Assembly (NCBI GenBank): GCA_051294375.1
Contig: CM119269.1
Coordinates: 22,679,808 to 22,743,807, forward strand
DNA from: Paraspadella gotoi
Taxonomy: Eukaryota > Chaetognatha
Length of the DNA stretch: 64,000 nt
Reading direction: 5' to 3'
Shown here: in pieces, positions 41,834-51,756 of the stretch
Layout: the number at the start of each line of letters is the position of its first letter
Numbering within the stretch: position 1 is the first letter of the stretch
Notes under the pieces: generated by a model
What the model was told of the DNA's origin: nothing
The model's database searches: none
Seen by the model: the letters and a program-made list of their open reading frames with translations, nothing else
Translations under genes and position numbers: made by a program

Positions 41834-44800
41834 CTCTCAAATTGTACAAATACCGAATTCGAATCCATTCGCTTTTTCTATTCCAAATTAAAAATCGATT
41901 CATCTCTTTTCTTCCTGATTTATAATCTCTCTCTCCCTCCTTCCCCTCTCCACTCTCCCTCTCTCTCTCCCCCCTCCCTCCCCTCTCTCCCTCTCCCACT
42001 TTAGCCTCTCTTCCGCAAAGATCTACGCAATGACTTCCTACCTTCAAATCTCTTTTCTCTGCGAAGGAGAGAAAACCCGAACGGCGTCTTCTTGCCTGAG
42101 CGGTGAATTCATCGTGTCGTTGTTTTTTTTTGGGTTGTTTTCTTTGTTTGTTTGTTTGTGTTGACGTCGTCCTTGTCAAACATATAGTCATCGTTAACTA
42201 ACTCAAATTCCAAATAAATTAATAAATCAGTTCCAGTCAGTGCCAAACGTACGTACGAATCCTATTGGCTATCGAATTAAACATTCAAAAATAATCAAAT
42301 TATCAGATCCGCCCTCTTTGTATTTTTATTTTTACATCCGGAGATATCCTTTTCCCAGCCTCGTTTCCATCTTCATCTTTTCATACAATCCTTTTTCATA
42401 CGGAGATATCCTTTTCTCAGCCTCGTTTCCATCTTCATCTTTTCATACAATCCTTTTTCATACGGAGATATCCTTTTCCCAGCCTCGTTTCCATCTTCAT
42501 ATTTTAACACAATCCTCTTACATCCGGGATTTCCTAATATCAGGCTCATTTCCGTCGGCGTCGTCGGTTGCTCGCCTGTTCCGCATTGGTCATTACATCC
42601 GGGTCCTCAACTCTTTTCAAGGACGAAAGAGTTTCGCTCGAAGAACGAGATGATGATCCAGGTTGAATATTTTAATAAAACAATAAAAAAGTCAATATTA
42701 TCAAATACTTAATATTTAAATAATATTAAAAAATTATTTGTTCGGTAATTCAACTATCTGCCAGATGGTAAAATGATTAATGGTATTGTACTAATTGAGT
42801 TGTACTAATAATATTGTACAAAGTGAAAGAAAAGAAGAGTATGAGTGAGAGAGAGTAAGAGAGAGAGAGAGAGAGAGAGAGATACGCTCCTATCAAAAAT
42901 AACTCAAAGACTCAACTCTTAAATTTTATTTTATCTTATAGAATATGATATTTGTTCATTTAATAATTATTATTTTGTTTAATCCATAATAATATCAATT
43001 TCAACAACAGATTCTTGCAACTTTCAAGTCGGCGACGACGCAAAGAGAACTCGCCTCGCCTCTCAAGTAGCATTGGGCTGCGACGGAGTCAGATCGTGTG
43101 GGTAAGTGAAAAGAGAACTCGCCTCGCCTCTCAAGTAGCATTGGGCTGCTATGGAGTCAGATCATGTGGGTAAATGAAAAGAGAACTCACCTCGCCTCTC
43201 AAGTAGCATTGGGCTGCGATGGAGTCAGATCGTGTGGGTAAGTGAATAAGAACGCGTGGGTAAGTGATGAAGATCGTGTGGGTAAGTTAAGAATCTCGCG
43301 TGGTTAAAGTGAAGTAAATCAAGAGGGTGAGGGAAGAAGATAGAGTTAGCCAACATCATGTGGATACATTTGGAAAAGATTGGGTGGTTAAAATAGAAAA
43401 TTAAAGTTATTGTTTGGTTAAGTCCATAAATCTTTGGCCTTATTTTCACAAAACGCCCTATTTCATCTCAAATGGCTAAGATTAAGGATTAGAGCTATAG
43501 TTAGAGATTTTGGTTAGGGATAAAGGTTTAGGAAAAGAGGTTAGGATAAGAAATTAAGGCTTTGGGGGAAGGTTCAGAATTAGGTTGGGGGGTTAGGGGT
43601 TATGGTTAAAAATTAAGGTTAAGGATTGGTTAAAAATATATTTAGGTTAAATATTAAGATTTAAAATTAAATTCTTGGATAAACCAACAAAAAGGGGTAC
43701 TCGTGGAAAAGAAGGCCAAATATTTATCGTTTAGGTAAAGCTACATCCTGATTGGTCGGTTTATTCAATCCCGAAATTTCCCCACCAATTCATTCTCTTT
43801 CTCTCCCCTTCTCCCTTCCCTACCTTTCCCCCTCTCACTCTCACTCTCCTCTTCCCCTCCCCCCCAAGTCTCCCGTGGGATTCAACAGGCGAATTGGGCG
43901 CCTTTGTCCAGATTCACTTTGAGTGTCTTGTCGGAGAAGCGAAGGCGTCGACGAAGTGTTTGGAGAAGGAAGTGGATAAGGAGAAGAGGTGAGGAAAATG
44001 GATTGGACTCGAGTACACATTTCCTTTCCTTACCATATCCATTTTTTCCAATAACTAAATCTGTCCAAGCATCTTTTCCATGTATCTTTCCAATTTTCCC
44101 TGTACCACATCATCATAACATGTCCATAACCTTAGACCTTAAATCTGCCCACAACCATTCTCCATTTTCCCCTTATTATCTTAAATTCAGAATCAAATTA
44201 AATTTTTAATTTAAATATTAGGTTAAAGGTAAGGGTTACGGATAAGTATTTAAGGTTCCGGATCGGTTAATGGGTTTAAGAATATATTCAACTTGAATTA
44301 ATTTCGGGGGTTTACAAACGAATGAAAGTGGGTCACTCTGGGAAAAGAGAGCCAAACATAACTACATCTAACCAATAACTACATCCTTTTCCATCACAAT
44401 AGCTTCCTCGGTCTCGACTGCTCTTCTTCTCCCGATTCTTTCGTCGTCGTCGCTTCCGCATTTCTCGGAAATCGAGATTCCGCTTCTTCCGCTTCTTCCT
44501 CCGCTTCCGATTGTCGCTTCCGGTGGCGCGATTCCGTCACGCCCATCGATCTGCGTCTTTGCGACGGAAGGAGGCGCTGCTACGTAAGGATCGATCAGGT
44601 AATAAGAAAACAATAGAACAAACGTAAACAAAGCAAAGGAAAAACAACGTGGGATTCGAACCCACGCCTCCGAAGAGACTGGTGATTATATGACTTAACT
44701 TTTCTCACGCAGATCAAATCCGACGCTAAATCGAATAGCGACTACGTGGAGGCGAGGTTCCGCTGCGTCAGGGGCGAGCCGACCGCAGAGGATTTGCTGC

Positions 44801-45794
44801 CGCCGCAGGGAATGCCGCTGGAGGACGCTAGACCCGCATCGCCTGTTGGCGTGGAAGCGCCTCCGGTAGGCGTGGCGGCGCGCCCTGTCGGTTACGCCGT
44901 GAAGGAAGAAGAAGGGGAGAAGGAGCAAGGCGCAAGTAATTGTATTAATTTAAACTATTCTAAACAATTTTAAGTCCTTCAGGCAATAAAAATAAATACT
45001 TTTTGTTGTACTTTTTTGTAATAATTAAATTTTGTTTTTTAAAAATTGTAACCGTTTTAAGTCTAAATTAAGAAAAAGCGAGCCATTCCGTACCAAATTG
45101 ACCCATCAATTTTATATAAATTGGCATTAACACGCTGAAACAATGTACATAATTGACTACAAACTATTCTATAACCAACTCATTCGTATTTAACCGTCAT
45201 TAACCTCTAATTAACCAGAAGACTTAACATCGACGATTGTCGGGGGATCGATCGCCGCCGTCGCCCTCATCGTCGCTTTCGTCGTCGCCTTCGTCCTCAA
45301 CCGCAAATGGGAGGCGCGAGCGACCGACGCCGAAGAGCGCCGCTCGCTGAAAATGACGCCGGAAAATGGGGAAGCGACTGGCGGCGTCGGTGGAAAGGAC
45401 GAGTCGGAGATGGAAGACGGCGTCGTGGGGTTGAGTTTTAAGGAGGAAGAGAAAATGGTGAGTATTGTATAATGATTATATTACTATTTTATAATGAGAG
45501 TATATGGTAGTATAAAATTCATATATTGAATCGTTATCTCTTACTAAGTAATAATAACTAATAACTAACCCTAATCCCTAACCAAAATCAAATCAGCCTC
45601 CAACAGAAACGGGCGTGGAAATGACCCAAAGCCTGAAGGATCTACAGGCGTTGGCCAATCAGCGACTGGACGCCTCTCGTTCGCCGACGATGCCGAAGAA
45701 GTTGAAGCATTTGCCGGAAAAATGCCGGACGAATCTCCCTCAATGTGTCGTTGATGTGGTGGAGAACAAAGAAAAAGGAGAGTTTTATGTGTAA
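40754..45794 (+). CDS. SUEL-lectin-domain membrane protein (EVA-1-like)
   Basis: Predicted type I membrane protein with extracellular galactose-binding (SUEL) lectin domains. Exons: 40754-40974, 41416-41556, 42005-42102, 43011-43101, 43869-43988, 44403-44598, 44713-44935, 45219-45457, 45597-45794. These sum to 1527 bases (508 residues) with consistent phases. A hydrophobic leader (YVSFLTIMTLIIV) precedes a Ser run encoded by (TCG)n. Domain 1 reads DRLLRLHCADGRIAILEAVVG, GRDFGC, then VHCDGAGDCEVAVP and YLQISFLC, the SUEL order of L.L.C, GR, C.G...C.V and a closing hydrophobic-Cys strand. A partial second domain has ALGCDGVRSC and AFVQIHFEC. A third has DSFVVVASAFLGN, RLCDGRRRCYVRID and YVEARFRC. 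The membrane segment is about IVGGSIAAVALIVAFVVAFV, followed by a charged cytoplasmic tail ending GEFYV. EVA-1 acts as a Slit/UNC-40 co-receptor in C. elegans. That role is inference here. The donor of exon 1 (GG|GTCTGG) is weak. Confidence 0.75.
40819..40871. repeat. coding (TCG)n microsatellite
   Basis: A run of about 14 TCG and 3-4 TCA codons gives a Ser stretch directly after the proposed signal peptide of the lectin-domain protein. Confidence 0.9.
41758..41838. repeat. (CT)n microsatellite
   Basis: CTCTCT run of about 36 units within intron 2 of the lectin-domain gene. A further CT-rich stretch at 41926-41997 leads into the exon-3 acceptor. Confidence 0.95.
42335..42535. repeat. about 60 bp tandem repeat x3
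   Basis: Units contain CGGAGATATCCTTTTC, CAGCCTCGTTTCCATCTTCA and TTTTCATACAATCC. Located in intron 3 of the lectin-domain gene. An open frame crosses it but shows no family character. Confidence 0.85.
43042..43245 (+). repeat. 68 bp tandem triplication of exon end plus donor
   Basis: Three head-to-tail copies (period 68) of the 3' two-thirds of lectin exon 4, its splice donor and a few intron bases: GAACTCGCCTCGCCTCTCAA, GTAGCATTGGGCTGC and TCGTGTGGGTAAGTGAA. Copies 2 and 3 have a few substitutions; the donor in copy 2 reads GTAAATG. The array can offer several alternative 5' splice sites. Confidence 0.9.
43437..43717 (-). mobile_element. TIR element with TTAGGG-like core, complete copy
   Basis: Left end GGCCTTATTTTCACAAAACG with CCC, right end GGGGTACTCGTGGAAAAG with AAGGCC, core GGTTAGGGATAAAGG and GGGTTAGGGGTTATGG. 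It lies in intron 4 of the lectin-domain gene. Its inner AAATATTAAGATT serves as an empty-site reference for the insertion at 30031. Confidence 0.8.
44162..44355 (-). mobile_element. TIR element with TTAGGG-like core
   Basis: Left part CCATTTTCCCCTTATTATCT, core AGGTTAAAGGTAAGGGTTA, right end GTGGGTCACTCTGGGAAAAG with AGAGCC. It ends about 50 bases before the acceptor of lectin exon 6. Confidence 0.6.
44646..44695 (-). pseudogene. tRNA 3' half relic (Leu/Ser type)
   Basis: On the minus strand, a short variable-arm hairpin (CTCTTCGGAG) is followed by GCGTGGGTTCGAATCCCACG, a perfect T arm and B box. No D arm is found upstream. It lies in a 114-base intron of the lectin-domain gene. Confidence 0.55.
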
Positions 45795-46140
45795 AGATAA
45801 TTGTTCAACTTGAATAATATTTTTTTATAAATAAAATAATGAATAGCTGCATTTTTAATTAACTATATGCTGAAAAAATTTCAAGGAGCATTAAAATTAA
45901 CTAACACTGTAAAACTGTTTATTACTTTACGTTACTTTGCATTACAGATGTTACTGATTATTTGATTTATTAAAAGAATACAAAGTTACAAACATACAAA
46001 ATTTATTTGTCAAACAGTTATGAGATCAGAAGATTTTGTATTCTAATAAATGTTAGGTTTTTATAATAAAACCAATGCTAGTCCAGTTTAACTTCTAGTA
46101 CGTTCTCCTTTTAAAATGGTTTGATCAACTTGAAAAAAAA
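45795..46140. other. short intergenic spacer
   Basis: AT-rich 3' flank of the lectin-domain gene, with AATAAA at 45828-45840 as a possible poly(A) signal. Nothing else is seen before the kelch relic on the other strand. Confidence 0.5.
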
Positions 46141-46866
46141 CTAAAGATCGAATTTGATGATGTGATTGGGATGTTTGTTCCAACTGTCATCAAGACATCC
46201 TCCGATGCAGAGGAGATTCTTTGCTTCATTTCTTTTTGTTACGAGGATCGTGCGATGACTAGACGACCCTTCATCATCGCCGCAGAATTCAGAAGGAAGA
46301 TTCTGGACTTTTGTTAAACTCGAGTCTTCGACGTCGAAAACGAAAATTTCTTTTGATGGACCGGAAGGAGTTAGGCCGCCAACGAGGACGAGTTGAGAGG
46401 CAGAGATGGGGGAAAGGTTGTGTTGACCAAATGTGAGCGATGACCAACTTTGACTTTTCATGTTCAAAAAGTGGAAATCATTAAGAAATGTATTACACAT
46501 TCCGCCATGAATGTAAACATTTTCTTTCAATCGTGAGATGCTTGAATTCGCCAAAGGGCGAGAGAGAGTAGATCTCATTTGTAAAATTCCAATCATATAT
46601 AGTGCCGCCAAATATGTAAATCAGTTTTTTCTAAAACAGACCAAGCGGAATGTGAAGTTTTTGGCGGAACATCGCCCGTTGCTTCGATTCGTTGCCATCG
46701 AAGATCGAGAGAATCGACTTCGGCGATGAAGAGTACCTCGTTGGGGATGAGACGAACTTCGCCAAGTTGATCGTCCGGATTCTTTTGTTCTCCGGACCAG
46801 AACGAGATTCGCCCATCGACTTCTGCGGCGACGAATCCTTTCGACGATGAAGAATCTTTTCGCCGT
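46141..46866 (-). pseudogene. KLHDC1/2-like kelch protein, broken
   Basis: Kelch beta-propeller relic, in transcript order from 46866 to the stop at 46141. The first segment reads GFVAAEVDGRISFWSG, SLDLRWQRIEATGDVPPKT and SHSAWSVLEKTD. This matches the WQ...G.VPP...H linker between kelch repeats. The next bases (LIYIFGGTIYDWNFTNEIY) are in a different frame: one base appears to be missing before the Gly-Gly. The last segment returns to another frame (KENVYIHGGMCNTFLNDFHF, ASQLVLVGGLTPSG, LLCIGGCLDD), and about two repeats usually found between are absent. KLHDC2-type proteins are substrate receptors of CUL2 ubiquitin ligases with six repeats. Here only about four partial ones remain. A GGTGA-type donor that would rescue the breaks is not visible. 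It may be a pseudogene, or a real gene hit by base errors. Confidence 0.6.
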
Positions 46867-47269
46867 CACCAAATCACCGTGAAGGAGGCGAGAGAGGAAA
46901 GGGGGAGATTTAAAGATTGGAGAAGAATGAGGTGAAGAGAAAGAGGGAGATGGAGACGTTATTGGAAGACGGGGTCGTCGGTATCACCGTCAGGCAAAGT
47001 TGGTTTGATTTTTGATGATATTCAAACAAATTATAAAAAAAAATCAATGAAAAAAATCAAAACATATATATATGCAAACAGAGTGAAAACAAAATTTAAG
47101 GCTAAAGTGAAGGAAAAAAGAAAGAAAGAATTTAAGAAGAAAATATTGAAACAAAAAGTAAATTATAATTATTAAAAAAATCTTAAAAGTATATAGTGAT
47201 CTCGCCAGACATTACTATCAAAGAAAATTAATGAAAATATCCAGAAAAAAAAAAACGAATGATTGATGC

Positions 47270-47590
47270 GATAACGAATTATTGATATAATAGTAATTGA
47301 TTATTGATGTAATAGTAATCGATTATTGATGTAATAATAATTGATTATTGATGTAATAGTAATTAGTTATTGATGTAATGATAACCAATTATTGATGCGA
47401 TTATAACCAATTATTGATGCGATGATAACCAATTATTGATGCGGTGATAACCATTCACTGATGCGATGATAGTCATTCACTAATGTGATGATAGTCATTC
47501 ACTGATGTGATGATAATTATTTACTGATATGATAATAAGCATTCACGGATGTGATGTTAATCATTCATTGATGCGATGATAGTCATTCAT
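47270..47590. repeat. 20-22 bp minisatellite
   Basis: Units ATTGATG(C/T)(G/A)ATGATAA(C/T)(C/A)A and variants ATAGTCATTCACTGATG. The array begins with TAATAGTAAT variants and changes gradually to GATGATAGTCATTCA forms. Confidence 0.85.
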
Positions 47591-47754
47591 TTCATTCATT
47601 TCACGCAATCTTTAACTTTGTTTTGTTTTTAGACTTAGCTTTTTTTTTTGATGCTCCTGTATGTACTGAATCAACCTTGTTGAATTCGAAATAAAACGCA
47701 TTATTAACGAGATCTTAAAAGCATAAGGATCGAGCCGCTTTTCGATGGTAAACC

Positions 47755-47935
47755 AAATATTGATGCGATGATAACCAAATATTGATGCGATGATAACAAA
47801 AATGACTGATGTGATGATAATCAAATGATTGATGCGATGATAGTCATTCATTGATATGATGATAATCATTCATTGATACGATGATAGTCATTCATTGATG
47901 CGATGATTGTAATTTATTGACGCGATGAATCATTC
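47755..47935. repeat. 20-22 bp minisatellite, second block
   Basis: Same units as at 47270-47590, separated from it by 160 bases containing GACTTAGC and TTAACGAGATCTTAAAAGC. Confidence 0.85.
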
Positions 47936-48069
47936 ATCGTAAATAAACAAAACAAATGCGTGTATGAGTGAAAGAGAGAGAGAGAGAGAGAGAGAGGCTG
48001 GACAGTTTTCACGCCAACGAAACGCATTATTAGGTCTCTCTCGTTTATATAAAGAATCAGAATTTTTAG

Positions 48070-48165
48070 AAAAAAATCCGTGAAAATCTCGGATGTAAAA
48101 TTGGGATTTTGTATTGAGAAAAAAGCGCGGAATAAATGGCGATAATAAAAGTTTTTTAGAAGGAA
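48070..48165 (+). repeat. dispersed repeat (as 515-625)
   Basis: ATCCGTGAAAATCTCGGATG, GGGATTTTGTATTGAGAAAA, GCGCGGAATAAATGGCG and ATAATAAAAGTTTTTTAG. A GA tract follows to 48240. Related copies at 48417-48476 and 49300-49390. Confidence 0.65.
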
Positions 48166-48474
48166 AAAAAAAAAGAGAGAGAGAGAGAAGAGAGAGAGAA
48201 GAGAGAGAGAAGAGAAAGAGAGGAGAGAGAAAAAAAAAGAGCCATATAAGAAATTTTTTTGTACATTGAAAAATTATAATCCCTATTAACAAAATATATA
48301 GTTGAAAATACTCAGTTTACGACTATGATATTTTTGACTTCCAAATAATAATAATAATATCGCGTTATCGCGTTATTAGGGTCATGTTCGCAACGGCCAC
48401 GAAATCCAGGTAAAGAGAAAAAAGCGCGGAATAAAATGGTGATAATAAAAGTTTTTAGAAGGAAAAAAATAATC

Positions 48475-48476
<2 letters not shown>

Positions 48477-48503
<27 letters not shown>
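48477..48503. repeat. (GA)n microsatellite
   Basis: Short GAGAGA run attached to another dispersed-repeat copy (48417-48476). Confidence 0.85.
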
Positions 48504-48505
<2 letters not shown>

Positions 48506-48821
48506 AATAAAAAGAAAAAACCGTATTTCTTTCCAATTATATCGGTTATCCGTTGCCTCGCAACGGCGGCGTGTATCTCGTCAAGTTGATCCTATTATAC
48601 ACGTAACGTTTCCATTGCCATCAAAACGCGTTTTTAGGTCATGTTCCTTGACATTGTCTACTCGTTGCCCTGCAAGGCCATGAATCCAGGTCAAGTAAGT
48701 TATTCTTCACATTTTCTCAAAAAAATCCGAGAAAAGTTGAAAGTTGTAAAAGTGTATATTTTTATTTGTAATAATCATCATCATTATCATCAAGTACTTT
48801 TAAAATCACAGGTTTCATATT

Positions 48822-48998
48822 GATTCAAGTATTTTTTGTTTGAATTTCTACTTTATTATGATTTACTGCATTATGCAAATTAAAATATAATTTATTATAT
48901 ACTAATTTGATATTGCAGTAAGTACTATAATCTAATTAGCATATTGCAGTAAATTATAATGAAGTGGAAATTCAAACAAAAAATACTTGAATCGATAT
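48822..48998. mobile_element. fold-back element
   Basis: Left arm TTCAAGTATTTTTTGTTTGA with ATTTCTACTTTATTATGATT and TACTGCATTATGCAAATTA; right arm AATTAGCATATTGCAGTA with ATGAAGTGGAAATTCAAAC and AAAAAATACTTGAATC. The arms of about 65 bases pair with few mismatches around a 50-base centre. A one-armed relative is at 49795-49925. Confidence 0.75.
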
Positions 48999-49299
48999 GA
49001 AACAAAGAAAATGGACACACATTTCAACTTCATCACTGCCTCACTAATGGAACTTGATAACTAGATACATTGTTTGGTAGTTAAACCATAAACCGGCAAA
49101 AATAGGCAGTAAAGAAATGATCGGCATATAGCATACAATCCGGCATATTCAAATTGTAAAAGGTTTTTTGATCAACAACATTAGACAGAGTATGAAATTT
49201 TTTTTTATATTTTTTTTTCTTTAATAACAATCATGTTAGAGACGGAGAGAGATGGAGAGAAGCGTAAAATTTCTGACGTATGAGTTATTCTTCACTTTT

Positions 49300-49390
49300 T
49301 CTAAAATAAATCCATGAAAATCTCAGATGTAAATTTGGGATAATGGTGATAATAAAAGTTTTTAGAAGGAAAAAATAATCAGAATTTTTC
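49300..49390 (+). repeat. dispersed repeat (as 515-625)
   Basis: ATCCATGAAAATCTCAGATG, TTGGGATAATGGTGATAATA and AAAGTTTTTAGAAGGAAAAA; a GA tract follows at 49423-49500. Confidence 0.6.
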
Positions 49391-49423
49391 AAAAAACGAA
49401 CAATCACGCAAGAAATCGTACAC

Positions 49424-49461
<38 letters not shown>

Positions 49462-49794
49462 TTACAGAGAGAGACAGAGAAAGAGACAGACAGAGAGAAA
49501 CAAAGCTGGACAGCTGCTGGAAGGCCGCTATACAGTCACTGCAGAGACTGAACTCGTTTTTTTCTAAAAAAGAAAAGAATATATATATAATTTAAAGAAA
49601 TAAAAGAAAGGCAAAAATATAGTGTACAATTGTTTACAATTGGAAATTTTTCAATTTTTTCCAATCGCAGCTTGTAAAAGATTTTATTTTTATTTGTATT
49701 AAAATTAAGAATAGCTCTCATTAAAAAGATATTTTGAGTTCCCATTTTTATTATATTTTAAAAAATTTTTATGATTTCATCTTCAATATTATAT

Positions 49795-49925
49795 ACTGCA
49801 ATATGTAAATTAGATTAGAGCATTTCTATATACTAATTTGGATTTATAATGAGTACTTTAATCTCATTTGCATATTGCAGTAAATCATAATGAAGTGGAA
49901 ATTCAAACAAAAAATACTTAATCCA
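49795..49925. mobile_element. fold-back element, diverged copy
   Basis: ACTGCAATATGTAAATTAG, ATTTGCATATTGCAGTAAAT and AATGAAGTGGAAATTCAAAC, with the terminal CAAAAAATACTTAATCC, match the right arm of 48822-48998. The left arm is degraded. Confidence 0.6.
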
Positions 49926-50319
49926 AATGTAATATGAAAATATCACAGCTATTTCAAGATGAAAAGCCATATCTAAATTTTTAACTTACTGATCGCACAC
50001 TTTTGTAAAACTTTATCATAATTCATAATAATTTTTATTTAAAAAAACGGTAAGTCACAGCCAACACTATAAAAGCGTAGTAGTTTATTAAGTAACAAAA
50101 AAGCATGACGGACGACGACGACGACGACGACGTCACAAAGAAGCTGACCCGAAACAAAATCAAGCCTGAACCGGCTTCGCCGGTCATGGCTCGATAACAA
50201 ACAAATGCGTCTAATGAGTATGATAGAGAGAAAAAGAAATACAGCCGCAGCAGAGCTGAACTCGTTATTTAAACGAATCAGAAGAGGAAGCAATGGTTTA
50301 ATCAGCCGTCACTCTTTTT

Positions 50320-50510
50320 ACAAGAACTGTTCCGACCAGGGTTAGAACCTGTCACCATTGAATTAGAAGATGAAGCATTAGCCGAGTGCGACATTATGGC
50401 GCTGATGGCAGGAACAGTCGTATCCAACGGGTAGTGATATTACATCACTACAATAGCTAATTTATTAAAAGAATGGATAATTTTGTATTGATTGCATCAA
50501 TTTCATATGA
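50320..50510 (+). mobile_element. SINE-like element with tail
   Basis: GC-richer head with a tRNA-like B box on the minus strand (GACAGGTTCTAACCCTG). The familiar SINE tail follows, AATAGCTAATTTATTAAAAG then ATGGATAATTTTGTATTG and GCATCAATTTCAT. It lies just upstream of the PAF15 promoter region. Confidence 0.45.
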
Positions 50511-50593
50511 ACATATTGAAATTCATACGAATCATACCCGAGTTTGACTTTTGTTTCCTTTTCCAACTTCGTCCTCCGCTGCTGACCTCAACC

Positions 50594-50646
50594 GACGAAA
50601 GCGCGAAGGAATCTCTGGCGGGAAATAAAAGTCTTCGGCGCGAAAA
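50594..50646 (+). promoter_or_regulatory. E2F-like sites upstream of PAF15
   Basis: TGGCGGGAAA at 50616-50625 matches the E2F consensus TTTSSCGC read on the other strand (TTTCCCGC). TTCGGCGCGAAAA at 50634-50646 is one base from the palindromic TTTCGCGCGAAA form. A weaker GCGCGAAGG lies at 50601. They are 175-205 bases upstream of the start codon of an S-phase gene family, where E2F control is expected. No TATA box is clear. Confidence 0.55.
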
Positions 50647-50819
50647 TCTTTTCTTTCTCTCTTGTCTCTGTCTCTGTCTTTCTTAGGGCGACCGTCTCTG
50701 TCTACCTCTTTACGTCAAATTAACGTCGGTCGTCGATTCTTTACAACGAAATTTCATTTATGGAAATGAAAGAAACTCCTCGCTTCGTTTAATATAGACT
50801 TAATTAAAATATTAATAAA

Positions 50820-51710
50820 ATGCCTAGAACGCGGGCCGACGCGACGACGAAACGTAAGTTGCTTTCAGCCGACGTGGTCACTGAGTCACTGGTCACTGGT
50901 GTAGGGAATTGCTGTGGGAAAACTTAGGGCTTTTTTATTGTGTTGAGACTTAGTAGTATCGTGGGTCAGCGCTGCTTGAGTTTTATTGCATCGCAGTATC
51001 GCTGTATTGCTTTATAAAAGGGTTTAACGTTTGCATTATACAAATAGATATTTAAATAAATTAGTATTTACAAATTTTAGGACGCGGCCCAAATGAAAGA
51101 CGTTAGAAGTAGTCTAATGTTAAAGTTAATTAAGTTGATATTCTACAAATGATTCCTTTTAATTTCAGTGTCGGGCGGGAAGGCGCCCCGCAAAGCCCCG
51201 CCCGCCGCCGCCGGCCCTTCCTCTGCCGGTTCCACGCCAGGTACGGAGCGGTTAACGTGCGGTTATCTGATTGACCGGTTAATGTTGTTGGATTCTCGAA
51301 AAAATATTAAAATTAACTATCAACTATCAACTATCAAACAACGCTGATAGTTAATTATGTATTTCGTTAACAATGATAATGACGGTAATTTAGTCATTGT
51401 TGCCTTATTACTTTTCTCCTACTCTTTAATAATAATAATTTACTTTGAATAATACATACATATATAATATAACCTCACGATTTCATTAATTAGGAAAACG
51501 AAAATCCGTGGAAGTCGGAGGAAATAACCCTGTAGTGGTTCGCCCGACGCCCTCTTGGCAAAAACCGCTCGACAATTTCTTCAAGAAGAAAATCGAGGAC
51601 CAAGAGACGTTGGAGGGAAATTCGTCCGAAAAAGGTAAGGGTTTATCGTGGGTTAGGTTAAAGCGAAGGTTTAATTGTTAGGTAAGTGAAAGAATCTGCA
51701 GAGATTAACG

Positions 51711-51756
<46 letters not shown>

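Noticed and set aside
47270-47935. CRISPR-like array
   Set aside because: The repeats drift in sequence, have no constant spacer length, and the context is clearly eukaryotic.
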